This document shows, piece after piece, positions 1-8,310 of a stretch of DNA of 23,369 bases. The stretch comes from a virus. A program made the translations under genes and the position numbers. Every line of letters starts with the position of its first letter. Within the stretch, counting starts at the first letter, position 1. The notes beneath the pieces were generated by a model that searched no databases, was not told the DNA's origin, and worked only from the letters and a program-made list of their open reading frames with translations. The stretch is taken from IMG/VR virus record IMGVR_UViG_3300006920_002464, positions 1 through 23,369 of that record; one strand, written 5' to 3'.

Positions 1-1
1 A

Positions 2-271
2 CACTATATTGACAGTGCATGTTCAAAAACTTGTAACGTTAGTGGTGATGTGGACTATGATTCATTCAAACAAGTATATGTTAATGCATGGAAAGGTGGG
101 GCGAAAGGGTGTACTACGTTCCGTATTAACGGAAAACGGTACGGAATCTTTAACGAAACCGTGGAAGAAGAAGCGAAGATATCTGGCGAGAATGAGGAAG
201 TGGCTCAAGAAGAAGACAAGGCAGAAGCTTGCTTTATCGACCCAGCAACTGGCATTAAAGAGTGTGCTTAA
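2..271 (+). CDS. nrdJ: Class II (adenosylcobalamin-dependent) ribonucleotide reductase, C-terminal end, 5'-truncated
   Basis: The last 89 codons of a gene whose start lies before the window; the frame is open from base 2. The protein contains DSACSKTCNVSG, then a Phe-Lys-x-x-Tyr-x-x-Ala-Trp segment and the strongly conserved KGCTTFRINGKRYG, which is the C-terminal barrel signature of B12-dependent ribonucleotide reductases. The tail ends ACFIDPATGIKECA, two cysteines ten residues apart, matching the redox-active Cys pair that re-reduces the active site in this family. The enzyme reduces ribonucleotides to deoxyribonucleotides for phage DNA synthesis. A GTG at 50 could be mistaken for a start, but the conserved sequence begins upstream, so the gene is cut by the window edge. 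GC is about 42% (114 of 270 by hand count), higher than in the next gene. It stops 22 bases before the nozzle gene and is probably co-transcribed with it. Confidence 0.9.
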   Translation, partial: HYIDSACSKTCNVSGDVDYDSFKQVYVNAWKGGAKGCTTFRINGKRYGIFNETVEEEAKISGENEEVAQEEDKAEACFIDPATGIKECA

Positions 272-293
272 AAAGAATAATATGGAGGAGTAA

Positions 294-3200
294 ATGGCAG
301 AAGATGTAATTTCTGTAACCGATGTAGCAAGTAAGGGTGTTGTATTCGACACTCCTCCTGTAGCTCTTTCACCAAATATTTTTACTGATGTAAGAAATGT
401 TAGATTTAAAGACGGAGCTATTAGGAAAATAGAAGGTGAATTACTACTTAATAATATTACAGAAGACTTAGTACCAGCAAATGAAACATTTGGTAAAGTA
501 AGATACTTTGCGGTATGGGAAAATCCTAACAGACAACCTACTGGTTGTTATTATATTTGGGTTGTCGATTACGTAAGGGCAGATGTTACTGTTGGTCAAA
601 AGATTTATGTACAAGATCACTTAGGAACTAAAAAAGATATAACACCAAGTAACCTTAATGGTGGAGATGGTTTTTCTTTTACAACTAGTGGTTGGCAACA
701 TACTTTGTTTACTGGCGGTTTTGCTTTTATAATTAATAACGGAATAGAAAAGCCTCATTATATATTAGATACTGCAGGTAATACAAATATAAACAATATA
801 GTATTAGCTGAACTTCCTGGATGGGATAGCTACAATACTAATCAATCAGTTATAAGTGATACTTGGAATACAGGTGATGAACAAGTATTTGATCTTGGAC
901 AAAAAGTAGACTTTGCATTAAATACAATTACAGTCGATGTATCAGGTTCAACACGAACAGCAGAAGCTGGAACGCCAGCAGGAAGTAATACTCCTAACGG
1001 AACAACATTTGTTCCTGGAGCTTACCCAAATAGTTTACCTTCTATTAGTGCAAGTAAGTTTCAGATATATACAGATGCAGCAACTAATACAACAGTTGTT
1101 TACATTGGTGGATTATCGGATGGTAATGTAGCTAAAGTAAATATTGTATCTAGAAACCCTGTAACAGTTACTTGTGGTATAATACAATCGTTTGGTAATC
1201 TATTAGTTGCAGGTAATCTTACAGAAAAAGACGGTAACAATACAGTTAGAAGGCTATCAGGTGTTGTAAGGACTTCTGATGTAGCAGTTCCAGGATCTGT
1301 ACCTAATAACTGGAATCCATTTAATGTCGGTGTTAGTACTGCTGATGAGTTTACTCTATCAGAAACTAACGTTATTCAAGACATGAAATCATTACAAGGT
1401 AATATGTATATATACGCAACAGATAGTATACATATAATGAGACTTACAGGCAATATAAATGCTCCTGTATCGTTTCAACCTGTAACAGATGAATATGGAT
1501 TATTAACTACTGGCGGTGTTATAGAATACGATGGTAAACACTTTGTAATAGGAAGTAACGATATATATGTATTTGCTGGAAATCCAGGAGATATACAATC
1601 ACTTTCAGATGGTCGAGTAAGACAATATTTCTTTGAAAATCTTAATCCTATTTATGAACAACAATTATTTACTCTCCTTAATCATAGAGAAAATGAAATA
1701 TGGGTTTGTTATCCTACAGTCGCTTCGTTAGCTGGAGAGTGTAATGAAGCTCTTATATGGAATTATAGAGATAATGCATGGACAGTTAGAGACTTAGATA
1801 GTGTTACTGCAGGTGATGTTGGACCTATTAGAGGTGGTGGCATACCAACTGCAACTATTGCTCTTACAGGTAATTCAGGTAATGCTGGTTATACTAACAG
1901 AGGAAAGAAAGAAGTACAAGCAGTCACTATCAATGGTAGCACACCAAAGAAAACTGTAGGAACTAAAGCTATTAAAACAATAGCAGTAGGAACATTTAGT
2001 AACTTTACTACAGACACTTTAGAAAAGATAGATCTTACACTTACAGGAGATAGTGGACCAAATACAGTTACTGCTAGAAGCACTCTTACTTTTTCCTCTA
2101 GTGCAACTTTTACATATGATAGAGACGGAAGTACTTTTCTCGATGGAGGAGCTAGTGTTATTATTACAGGTGATAGCAGTATTGGTACAGTAAATCTTCC
2201 AGCAACTGCAGTGTTAGGCACTACACAAGCTGAAGGTGCAACTATTACTATGACAATACTCGTAGCGGCAGTTAGAGATTATATCAATAATAACAATGCC
2301 TTAGCAGACTTTACTGCAACTGCAAGTACAAATGTATTAACGCTGACTTCTGATGTTCCAGGACCAAGAGCATTTAGTACAAGCTCATTAGCCATTGGTG
2401 GAGGTTCAACTACTAGTATTGTAGTTGCTTCAACAAGAACTGGCGTTGGTGTGTACGGTATTACTGCAGCACTTAGTCCAGCCATAAGCATGAGAATACA
2501 AGCTCCAGCTGTTGGTGGATTACATAGTGCTATAGATGAAACAATAACATTTAGTACTGGAAAAAACAGTCAAGCATTATTAGCAGCAGATGCGTTGCCT
2601 CTATTACAAGCTAAGACTGTATTTAATGGTGGTCCATCTTCAATATATAGTATTACTAATGTAGGTAATGTATTAAAGTTTGTGTCTAGATTAGGTGGAG
2701 ACCATAGTGCTTTTACTATAACGTTTAAAACAACTTACAGTGGTACTGATTATACAGAAACTACTTTTGGTGGTAATGTAAGTAGTACAGTTAATGTAAC
2801 TACGACTGGAGTAAATAGAAATATACCTCCAGTTACTATGACATTAACTTTTCCAGCAGGAAATACTTCAGTAAAAATATTAGAAGGTACATTTAGTCGT
2901 GCTAATATAGTTACAGAAATAGATACGTTAGTAGATGCAGATAATAATTGGACAGGTGCTACAGGTACTGGTTTAGTTACAGCAACAGCAGGTGCGGTTG
3001 GAATTCAAACTAATAACTTTGGAGTTGCCTTAACAAGCATAGGCTCTTTACCAAGCGGTTTTGCTAACAGTACTTTTACTCCAGCACAAACAAGAGCTGG
3101 TCGAGCAGCACATAGTACAACAGATACTATTACTCTCACACCTCCTTTAGGTAATGCAATACAAGTAAACTTTAATAGTACAACTGCGTTTAATCCTGAT

Positions 3201-4532
3201 TCAGGAAGTAGTCCTACTAATGTAGAAGCTATAACTGCAATAGAGATAGCAACTGCTCTACAAGCAGCATGGACAGACACTAGTTATTTTACAGTAACTA
3301 GAACTAATGCAGTATTAACTTTTACTAGTGTAGCTAGAACAAATATAACTGGTGCTTTTAGTTATACAGTAGCAAATGGTACGTCTAGAACTGGTACATT
3401 AGTAAGTCCTTTAATCGCTAACTCTACAGGAAGCAACATATCAGTAGCAGAAGGTATTAATGCAGTCTGGGCAAAGATGACTCGTGTTACAATTACTTTA
3501 CAAACACTTGCAGGTGATAGTGTTATATTTGATAAACACTATGGGGAAGGTCCAGGTCGAGTATTAGACCCTAGCTTTACACCAGCTGCAAATGATGTAG
3601 TACCTAGTAATACTGCTACTTACTTAGCTACCTATTACAATCCAGATGCTACTCAAGATGCAACAGAGTTAGCTAAGCCTAATGGTGTTGTTACTAATAC
3701 TTTAACAGCTATGCAAGAAGCATTAGCAGCTATTAGTTCTAATCAATTATTGTTAGTAACACCTAACAGTTCAAGTTCACCTACAAGTATACAAATTAGT
3801 CCTAGTCAATTTAGTTCTAATGCTAACTATGTTAAGTCATTTAGTCCAGCTACGCAAGTTATTAATGCAAGTGTAGCACCTACAACTACTGCACTTACAG
3901 CTGCAGCAGAAGGAGTATTAGTTGCGGCAGGTAATCCTACTCAAAGTACTAGCGGAACTACTATAAGTACTACATTTGATATTGTTAGACCTTGGAGTAA
4001 TCTCAACATTAACCCAACTAAAGCATTTCCTATATTTGCTGAAAGTGGTTTTAGTGGAGGCACATTATTTAATCGGATAAGAGCTGGTGATCTTGGATTT
4101 GATTTTGGAGGTACTAATTATATCTCTTATTTTGAAAGACAACAAATGTCTATTACACCTACCTTTGATACTGAAACTATAGAAAGTATTTCATTGTTTG
4201 CAGATGGAGGAACAGTAACAACTGTTGGCGGTGAGCCTCAAAGAGCTACATTACATGTAAGAGCAAGAGGAACTAACTATTCAGGTGAAAATCCTTTTTT
4301 AACTGTACCAGAAGATAATACTCAAACTAATGCTAAGCGTAATAAGCTAGTCATTAATGATTTTAATGTAGGCACTAGTCATAAAGTAGATTCAAGAACT
4401 CAAGGTCGATATGTTAATTATCGTATTGATGATGCTACAAAAAGTTTAGACAGTGGTTACACTGCTAGCAATAATAAAGCATGGAATATATCTGGTTTAC
4501 AAATGAAAGTTAGGAAAGGAGGTATTAAGTAA
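294..4532 (+). CDS. Tail nozzle / tubular-protein-B-like structural protein with a large beta-repeat insertion
   Basis: A 1412-aa virion protein. Residues 1-510 look like the beta-propeller nozzle of short-tailed phages: NVRFKDGAIRKIEGE (35-49), ADEFTLSET (350-358), YIYATDSIHIMRLTG (372-386), HFVIGSNDIYVFAG (416-429), RVRQYFFENL (441-450) and ENEIWVCYP (466-474). Residues about 1225-1412 resume the same fold and end with the typical GRYVNYRIDD and WNISGLQMKVRKGG. Between them, about 515-1215, lies a Thr/Ser-rich beta region of degenerate repeats, which explains the size (T7 gp12 is near 800 aa). Nozzle proteins form the distal channel of the tail through which DNA leaves. The Shine-Dalgarno GGAGGAG at 284-290 supports this start. 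A neck or stabilisation protein of the P22 gp10 type is the alternative. The call rests on motif pattern, not an alignment. Confidence 0.75.
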   Translation: MAEDVISVTDVASKGVVFDTPPVALSPNIFTDVRNVRFKDGAIRKIEGELLLNNITEDLVPANETFGKVRYFAVWENPNRQPTGCYYIWVVDYVRADVTVGQKIYVQDHLGTKKDITPSNLNGGDGFSFTTSGWQHTLFTGGFAFIINNGIEKPHYILDTAGNTNINNIVLAELPGWDSYNTNQSVISDTWNTGDEQVFDLGQKVDFALNTITVDVSGSTRTAEAGTPAGSNTPNGTTFVPGAYPNSLPSISASKFQIYTDAATNTTVVYIGGLSDGNVAKVNIVSRNPVTVTCGIIQSFGNLLVAGNLTEKDGNNTVRRLSGVVRTSDVAVPGSVPNNWNPFNVGVSTADEFTLSETNVIQDMKSLQGNMYIYATDSIHIMRLTGNINAPVSFQPVTDEYGLLTTGGVIEYDGKHFVIGSNDIYVFAGNPGDIQSLSDGRVRQYFFENLNPIYEQQLFTLLNHRENEIWVCYPTVASLAGECNEALIWNYRDNAWTVRDLDSVTAGDVGPIRGGGIPTATIALTGNSGNAGYTNRGKKEVQAVTINGSTPKKTVGTKAIKTIAVGTFSNFTTDTLEKIDLTLTGDSGPNTVTARSTLTFSSSATFTYDRDGSTFLDGGASVIITGDSSIGTVNLPATAVLGTTQAEGATITMTILVAAVRDYINNNNALADFTATASTNVLTLTSDVPGPRAFSTSSLAIGGGSTTSIVVASTRTGVGVYGITAALSPAISMRIQAPAVGGLHSAIDETITFSTGKNSQALLAADALPLLQAKTVFNGGPSSIYSITNVGNVLKFVSRLGGDHSAFTITFKTTYSGTDYTETTFGGNVSSTVNVTTTGVNRNIPPVTMTLTFPAGNTSVKILEGTFSRANIVTEIDTLVDADNNWTGATGTGLVTATAGAVGIQTNNFGVALTSIGSLPSGFANSTFTPAQTRAGRAAHSTTDTITLTPPLGNAIQVNFNSTTAFNPDSGSSPTNVEAITAIEIATALQAAWTDTSYFTVTRTNAVLTFTSVARTNITGAFSYTVANGTSRTGTLVSPLIANSTGSNISVAEGINAVWAKMTRVTITLQTLAGDSVIFDKHYGEGPGRVLDPSFTPAANDVVPSNTATYLATYYNPDATQDATELAKPNGVVTNTLTAMQEALAAISSNQLLLVTPNSSSSPTSIQISPSQFSSNANYVKSFSPATQVINASVAPTTTALTAAAEGVLVAAGNPTQSTSGTTISTTFDIVRPWSNLNINPTKAFPIFAESGFSGGTLFNRIRAGDLGFDFGGTNYISYFERQQMSITPTFDTETIESISLFADGGTVTTVGGEPQRATLHVRARGTNYSGENPFLTVPEDNTQTNAKRNKLVINDFNVGTSHKVDSRTQGRYVNYRIDDATKSLDSGYTASNNKAWNISGLQMKVRKGGIK
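1836..3938 (+). repeat. Degenerate protein-level repeats inserted within the nozzle gene
   Basis: Codes for about residues 515-1215 of the nozzle-like protein. Five or six units of roughly 75-125 residues share a pattern: a short strand such as ITMTIL, ITFSTG, MTLTF, ITLTPPLG or VTITLQTL; a helix such as EIATALQAAW or LTAMQEALAA; then a hydrophobic strand such as NVLTLTSD, NVLKFVSR or AVLTFTSV. Approximate unit starts are residues 646, 747, 847, 943 and 1064, with a possible earlier one near 558. The units are too diverged to appear as DNA repeats. They look like tandem small beta domains decorating the tail. Confidence 0.55.
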
Positions 4533-4696
4533 TGATTAATAATCCTCCTTTAACTGATAATAGTACTCTTAATATGGTGCTATTAGAAATAATAAGAGAG
4601 ATAAACTTAATAGAGCAAAGACAGTTAAAGCTTTTAGCTGATATAAGAGCTTCTACTAACTTTGCAGACTTACAGTCAAGGATAGATCAGAGATGA
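4532..4696 (+). CDS. Small hypothetical protein, 54 aa
   Basis: A short gene that fills the gap between the nozzle and GNAT-like genes. Its ATG shares one base with the nozzle stop codon (taATG), and its TGA overlaps the next start (ATGA at 4693-4696), so all three are probably translationally coupled. An AGGAGG sits just upstream at 4517-4522. The product has a short N-terminal segment, MINNPPLTDNSTLN, followed by a predicted helix of about 35 residues rich in Leu, Ile, Glu and Arg that could form a coiled coil. I do not recognise the family. The position suggests a minor virion component or assembly factor. Precise two-sided coupling and a good ribosome site are the main reasons for calling it. 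Confidence 0.7.
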   Translation: MINNPPLTDNSTLNMVLLEIIREINLIEQRQLKLLADIRASTNFADLQSRIDQR

Positions 4697-5181
4697 TAAA
4701 ACTTATAGGGGACAATAATGTTTTCGAAGCTATTCAGCTTATGAATAAATCTACAAGAGATAATAACTATTATGGCTATGATAGAAATGAAGCTATTTGG
4801 ATAGAATATTTTTTATCGTTAGTTAAAAAACAAAAGGAAGGAAGCCCTCACGCTCTTGTCATAGGAGACTATGATAAAACTAACCAGCTAAAAGGCTTTC
4901 TTTCTGCTGATACATTTAGTAATTATTATAATAATCAATGGGTTATGGATGTTAAAGACTGTATTGTTAATCATGACTATAATAATGCTTTTGTAGTATA
5001 CAGGTTATTTGACTTTATGATTAAACATATAAAAAAACACGATGGAAAACATTGGCGAGCAGATTCTGTTCGTGGTGAAAAAGAAGCATTACAGTATGGT
5101 CGCTTCTTACAAAAAAGATATAATGCAGAACTACATGTCTCAGTAAGAGGTGTAATACAGGAGAATAAAGATGAACTATGA
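4693..5181 (+). CDS. GNAT-fold protein in the position of T7 internal protein gp13
   Basis: A 162-aa protein whose predicted order of elements fits the GNAT acyltransferase fold: strand ALVIGD (54-59), strand LKGFLSADTF (66-75), strand WVMDVKDCIV (83-92), helix around residues 99-115 (VVYRLFDFMIKHI), strand HWRADSVR (120-127), helix 129-144 and final strand LHVSVRGVI (147-155). The usual acetyl-CoA loop, (R/Q)xxGx(G/A), is not visible where it should start the 99-115 helix, so it may not be a catalytic acetyltransferase. T7 gp13, needed for particle maturation, is also a small GNAT-like protein placed between the tail genes and the larger ejection proteins, and the context here matches. It overlaps the upstream gene by 4 bases and the next gene by 11. 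A true acetyltransferase remains possible. Confidence 0.6.
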   Translation: MIKLIGDNNVFEAIQLMNKSTRDNNYYGYDRNEAIWIEYFLSLVKKQKEGSPHALVIGDYDKTNQLKGFLSADTFSNYYNNQWVMDVKDCIVNHDYNNAFVVYRLFDFMIKHIKKHDGKHWRADSVRGEKEALQYGRFLQKRYNAELHVSVRGVIQENKDEL

Positions 5182-5806
5182 ACCTAATCTAGGTATTTAC
5201 GATATGAGAAGAGACACTACAGGTCTGCCTAGCTCTCTTGCTAATCGTATAAATATAAATGTGTGTAACAAAGGTGGTGGCGGTGGAACTACTGTAACAG
5301 GCGGTCTTGGACCAACTCTTGATCCATTAGTAGCTGATATATTAACTGGTGCTATCTCAGATTCTAAAGCTAGAAAAGAAGCTGGACCATATGCTACAGT
5401 AGCAGATATGACTCCGCAACAAAAAGAAGCATTAGCACAACAAACAAATATTTCAAAACAAAAAATAGCAGGCACAGGTATTTATGATGATACAAAAGCC
5501 CAAGAAAGTGCACTTCAAAAAACATTAGGTAATTTAATGGGTCAATCTTCAAGTGGTCAAACGCTAGGTTCTGCAAGAACTCAAGCAGCGATTGCTGGAA
5601 CTTTAGCTGATGAAGCAGATAAATTTGGTGTTAAAAGACGTAAAGTAGTTGATGAAGGTATTAGAGATTTAGGAATGGCTGGTACTACACAACAAAAGTT
5701 TAATCAAAGTCTTCAAGATGCCAGATTTACAGAAGATCAAAGAACAGCAGGTTTAATAACAGGCACTGCTCCTAAACAACAAACTACAACTGGAGGCGGC
5801 AAATGA
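5171..5806 (+). CDS. Candidate internal virion protein, 211 aa, Gly/Gln/Thr-rich
   Basis: I do not recognise a family. An N-terminal segment of about 30 residues leads to CNKGGGGGTTVTGG (32-45), followed by a charged, Ala/Gln-rich helical region (about 65-185) with segments such as MTPQQKEALAQQ and GSARTQAAIAGTLADEADKFG. The tail ends in a Thr/Gly run. There is no signal peptide or membrane span. The start has a Shine-Dalgarno AGGAG at 5160-5164 and lies inside the end of the GNAT-like gene; its stop overlaps the next start. By order it occupies the place of T7 gp14, a small internal protein ejected first to form an outer-membrane pore, but there is no sequence evidence for that role. The single Cys before the glycines is conspicuous. 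Confidence 0.6.
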   Translation: MNYEPNLGIYDMRRDTTGLPSSLANRININVCNKGGGGGTTVTGGLGPTLDPLVADILTGAISDSKARKEAGPYATVADMTPQQKEALAQQTNISKQKIAGTGIYDDTKAQESALQKTLGNLMGQSSSGQTLGSARTQAAIAGTLADEADKFGVKRRKVVDEGIRDLGMAGTTQQKFNQSLQDARFTEDQRTAGLITGTAPKQQTTTGGGK

Positions 5807-6714
5807 TTGAGCTTGCATTAGATACAGAAGAACAAATGAAAAGAATGGCTACAGGACCAATGGGCAACCCAGCTCAACAACTTAAAGCTGCACCTATTCA
5901 AAAAAGTGTAGCTGAAGAAATGGGTAATATGGCTAAACAAAGAGCTATGAGTGGTGCATTAGACATGGGTACTGAAGCTTTAATGTCTGGATCAACTGCT
6001 CCTGTAGTAGGAAGTGCTATTGAAGGCGGAGCAATGCTTGGACCAATGGCAGGTAGCGGTGCTATGGCATCAATAGGAACAGCTATGCCGTATGTTGGTG
6101 CTGGTTTACTTGCTGGTAAAGCATTTGGTTTATTTAGTGATGGTGGATTTGTTGGACCATTGTCAACTGCATATGCTTCAGAAGGTTATCAAGTCCCTGG
6201 ATCAACAGAATATAATAAACGTATGGATCGCAACAGAGCTAAAATAGCACAAGAAAGACCAGTAGAAGGACTTAAAAATGCTGATCAAGAAACTAAGAAT
6301 TTTAATGAAGGATTAAGACAATTAAGAAAACAACAAGATTTTGTATACCCTATGATTGTTTCAGATTACGGAGCTACTATGTCGCCAACAACTAATATGC
6401 AAAGAGGTGTTGCTAGAATGGCTTTTACTGATGATCCAATAGCACAAAAAATGTATAGTGTAGGTAATGCTCCTTTAGATACTTCTTCATCAGGTATGTA
6501 TGCTAATTATATTGGATTGCCTATTGATTCTCAAGGTTATACTGCTCGTGGTTACTCTTCTGGAGGAAACGTTGAAATACCAAAACCTAAACCAGAAGCA
6601 AGCGAATTGTTTAAAGAGATACAAAAGAAATATATTGAAAATGACCCTTACGGTTCTGACACAACATCAAGTCCTTTTGACATGTTAAGATCAGATAATG
6701 CATCAAGCACTTAG
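5803..6714 (+). CDS. Candidate internal/ejection protein, 303 aa, with a small-residue hydrophobic segment
   Basis: The start overlaps the previous stop (ATGA at 5803-5806), with GGAGG just upstream. Residues about 50-110 are rich in Gly, Ala, Met and Ser with no charges over long stretches (for example SIGTAMPYVGAGLLAGKAFG), a composition that can insert in or span a membrane. This is followed by FSDGGFVGPL and a more polar, Asn/Gln/Tyr-rich C-terminal half. A YSSGGNVEIPKP segment near the C-terminus resembles YASGG in the 769-aa protein downstream, so the two may share a small motif. I cannot assign a known family. Position and composition fit an ejection protein of the T7 gp14/gp15 class. 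Confidence 0.55.
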   Translation: MIELALDTEEQMKRMATGPMGNPAQQLKAAPIQKSVAEEMGNMAKQRAMSGALDMGTEALMSGSTAPVVGSAIEGGAMLGPMAGSGAMASIGTAMPYVGAGLLAGKAFGLFSDGGFVGPLSTAYASEGYQVPGSTEYNKRMDRNRAKIAQERPVEGLKNADQETKNFNEGLRQLRKQQDFVYPMIVSDYGATMSPTTNMQRGVARMAFTDDPIAQKMYSVGNAPLDTSSSGMYANYIGLPIDSQGYTARGYSSGGNVEIPKPKPEASELFKEIQKKYIENDPYGSDTTSSPFDMLRSDNASST

Positions 6715-6723
6715 GAGAAAGAC

Positions 6724-8310
6724 ATGGCAACATATCAAAAAGTTAATACAGGAACTGGGTTCAGATCTGGATCTGGTGGACTTGGTTCAGGTAATTTAGT
6801 CGATGTTGATTATGAAAATCCTTTTGATATAGAAACAAGATTACCTCCACCCCCACCACCAGTAGATGATGGAGGGAGTGATAGTAGCAGTGTAATTCCA
6901 GGAAGACCTGATTCTGCTAGTAATACTGCACTCTCTTATGTCGATGATTATAATAATTCTATTAATACATTTGGATCAGACGGTGGGATGATGCAAGCTA
7001 ATATAGATAATCCTGTAGCTAATCCAACAGATTTTTATGGGAATCCAATACCTAAAGAAGTATATGGACCTACGTTTGATGCTAGAATGTTAATTCCTGG
7101 AGGTTCATTTATGGGCTTTAACGATCCAGCAATACCTACAAGTGGTTACGGAACTCCTGGAACTTATAGTAGTCTTAGTGGTGGAAGATTTAATGCAGAC
7201 AGTCAAGCAGTAGATCCTATTACAGGACAACCAATAGCTGAATACGGAACTAAAGGTGCTTTTTTACAGTCTTTAAAAGATGATCCTTTTTCTAATACAA
7301 CTTCTCCGCAAGGCAATCTTAATGATATGCAATATGCCGCTAGTAGAAGTGAGTTGGCTGGACCAGCATATGGAACTACAGATTCTATGGGTAATCCAAC
7401 TAATACAGGATTAAGTCCTTTAGCTAAACAAAGAGTTGCACAACAACTAGGGCAAAATATGGGATTTGAATCATATACAGTAGCTCCTGGAACTGCTACT
7501 AATGAAGCCATAGCAAACCAATCTGTAGTTGCTGGCTCACAGTATAGTCCTACAGGTACATTTACTACAGAAGCTGATCAAGCAAAATTTAATAACATGG
7601 ATAATTTTAGTTATCCTAATGCAACAAACTTTTCAACTGTTGATTACTCAAAGGCAGATAAACAAAGAGAAGAGGCTAAAACACAGCGAGAAGCAGATGC
7701 TATTGCAGCACAGGAAGCTCAAGCAGCAGCAGAGGCACAACAAAGAGCAGAGGCTCAACAAGCAATAGAAGCACAACAAAGAGCAGAAGAAGAGCGTGCT
7801 CAAAAGGCTAGAGAAGAACAAGCAAGAGCAGAAGCAAAAGCTAAAGCAGCTGCAGATGCGGAAGCAGCACGAGTAGCAGAAGCCGCAAGACGAGCTAGAG
7901 ACTTACAAAGCAATAATGAAGGTCCAAAAGAAAACAAAGGTGGGCGTAGCACTGATATGAATTACAGCGACTTCGGAGGAGGAGGCGGTGGAGGCGGTGG
8001 CGGTAGCAGTTGTGTAATTGCTACTCACGGTATCTCTACTGGTGCATTCACATTAATGGAAAAAGCTAAAGCAGAACTTTGGTGTCAAAAGAAGTATCAC
8101 GATAAATGGTATGGAGAAGCTTTTAGACGAGGATATAGAGCAGTAGGTATGAGGCATGTTAATAACGGAACAGCACCTAGTGTCTATCAAGAGTTTAAAA
8201 ACTTTGTAGCTTACGGAAGAGGAATAAAGAAAGATTGGAAGTCGGCTATTAATTATTATTATAGAACAATAACTTTCTTTGTTATAGGTTTATTTATAGG
8301 AGATAAGTAA
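6724..8310 (+). CDS. Virion-type protein, 528 aa: Pro run, long Ala coiled coil, poly-Gly linker and conserved-looking CVIATH domain
   Basis: Four parts are visible. Residues 1-300 are low-complexity, Gly/Asn/Ser/Tyr-rich, with a six-proline run at 41-46. Residues about 310-393 form a very regular Ala/Gln/Glu/Arg coiled coil (units such as EAQQRAEAQQAIEAQQRAEE). A ten-glycine run spans 418-427. The last ~100 residues look like a compact domain: SSCVIATHGISTG (428-440), AELWCQKKYHDKWYGEAFRR, YRAVGMRH and a hydrophobic end TITFFVIGLFIG. Poly-Gly followed by C-(F/V)-I-A-T recalls the CFI-box C-terminal domain found after glycine linkers in bacterial proteins; that is a resemblance from memory, not a match I could test. 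A Shine-Dalgarno AGGAG at 6713-6717 overlaps the preceding stop. A structural or ejection role is inferred from the operon. Confidence 0.6.
   Translation: MATYQKVNTGTGFRSGSGGLGSGNLVDVDYENPFDIETRLPPPPPPVDDGGSDSSSVIPGRPDSASNTALSYVDDYNNSINTFGSDGGMMQANIDNPVANPTDFYGNPIPKEVYGPTFDARMLIPGGSFMGFNDPAIPTSGYGTPGTYSSLSGGRFNADSQAVDPITGQPIAEYGTKGAFLQSLKDDPFSNTTSPQGNLNDMQYAASRSELAGPAYGTTDSMGNPTNTGLSPLAKQRVAQQLGQNMGFESYTVAPGTATNEAIANQSVVAGSQYSPTGTFTTEADQAKFNNMDNFSYPNATNFSTVDYSKADKQREEAKTQREADAIAAQEAQAAAEAQQRAEAQQAIEAQQRAEEERAQKAREEQARAEAKAKAAADAEAARVAEAARRARDLQSNNEGPKENKGGRSTDMNYSDFGGGGGGGGGGSSCVIATHGISTGAFTLMEKAKAELWCQKKYHDKWYGEAFRRGYRAVGMRHVNNGTAPSVYQEFKNFVAYGRGIKKDWKSAINYYYRTITFFVIGLFIGDK
7975..8004 (+). 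repeat. GGN codon run encoding ten glycines
   Basis: Ten consecutive Gly codons of types gga, ggc and ggt form a hinge between the coiled coil and the C-terminal CVIATH domain of the 528-aa protein. The run is the most GC-rich patch in this part of the window and a possible site of length variation. Confidence 0.8.

Noticed and set aside
9-293. 94-codon open frame on the + strand overlapping the reductase end
   Set aside because: It is in another frame over clearly conserved reductase sequence and has a Lys/Arg/Leu composition typical of a shadow frame.
1889-3280. Several open frames of 70-110 codons on the - strand inside the nozzle gene
   Set aside because: They are Val/Leu/Pro-rich shadows of the Thr/Ser/Asn-rich repeat region with no ribosome sites or gene-like protein sequence.
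1836-3938. DNA-level tandem repeats or a CRISPR-like array in the nozzle gene
   Set aside because: Similarity is only at the protein pattern level; no exact or near-exact direct repeats with regular spacers are visible.
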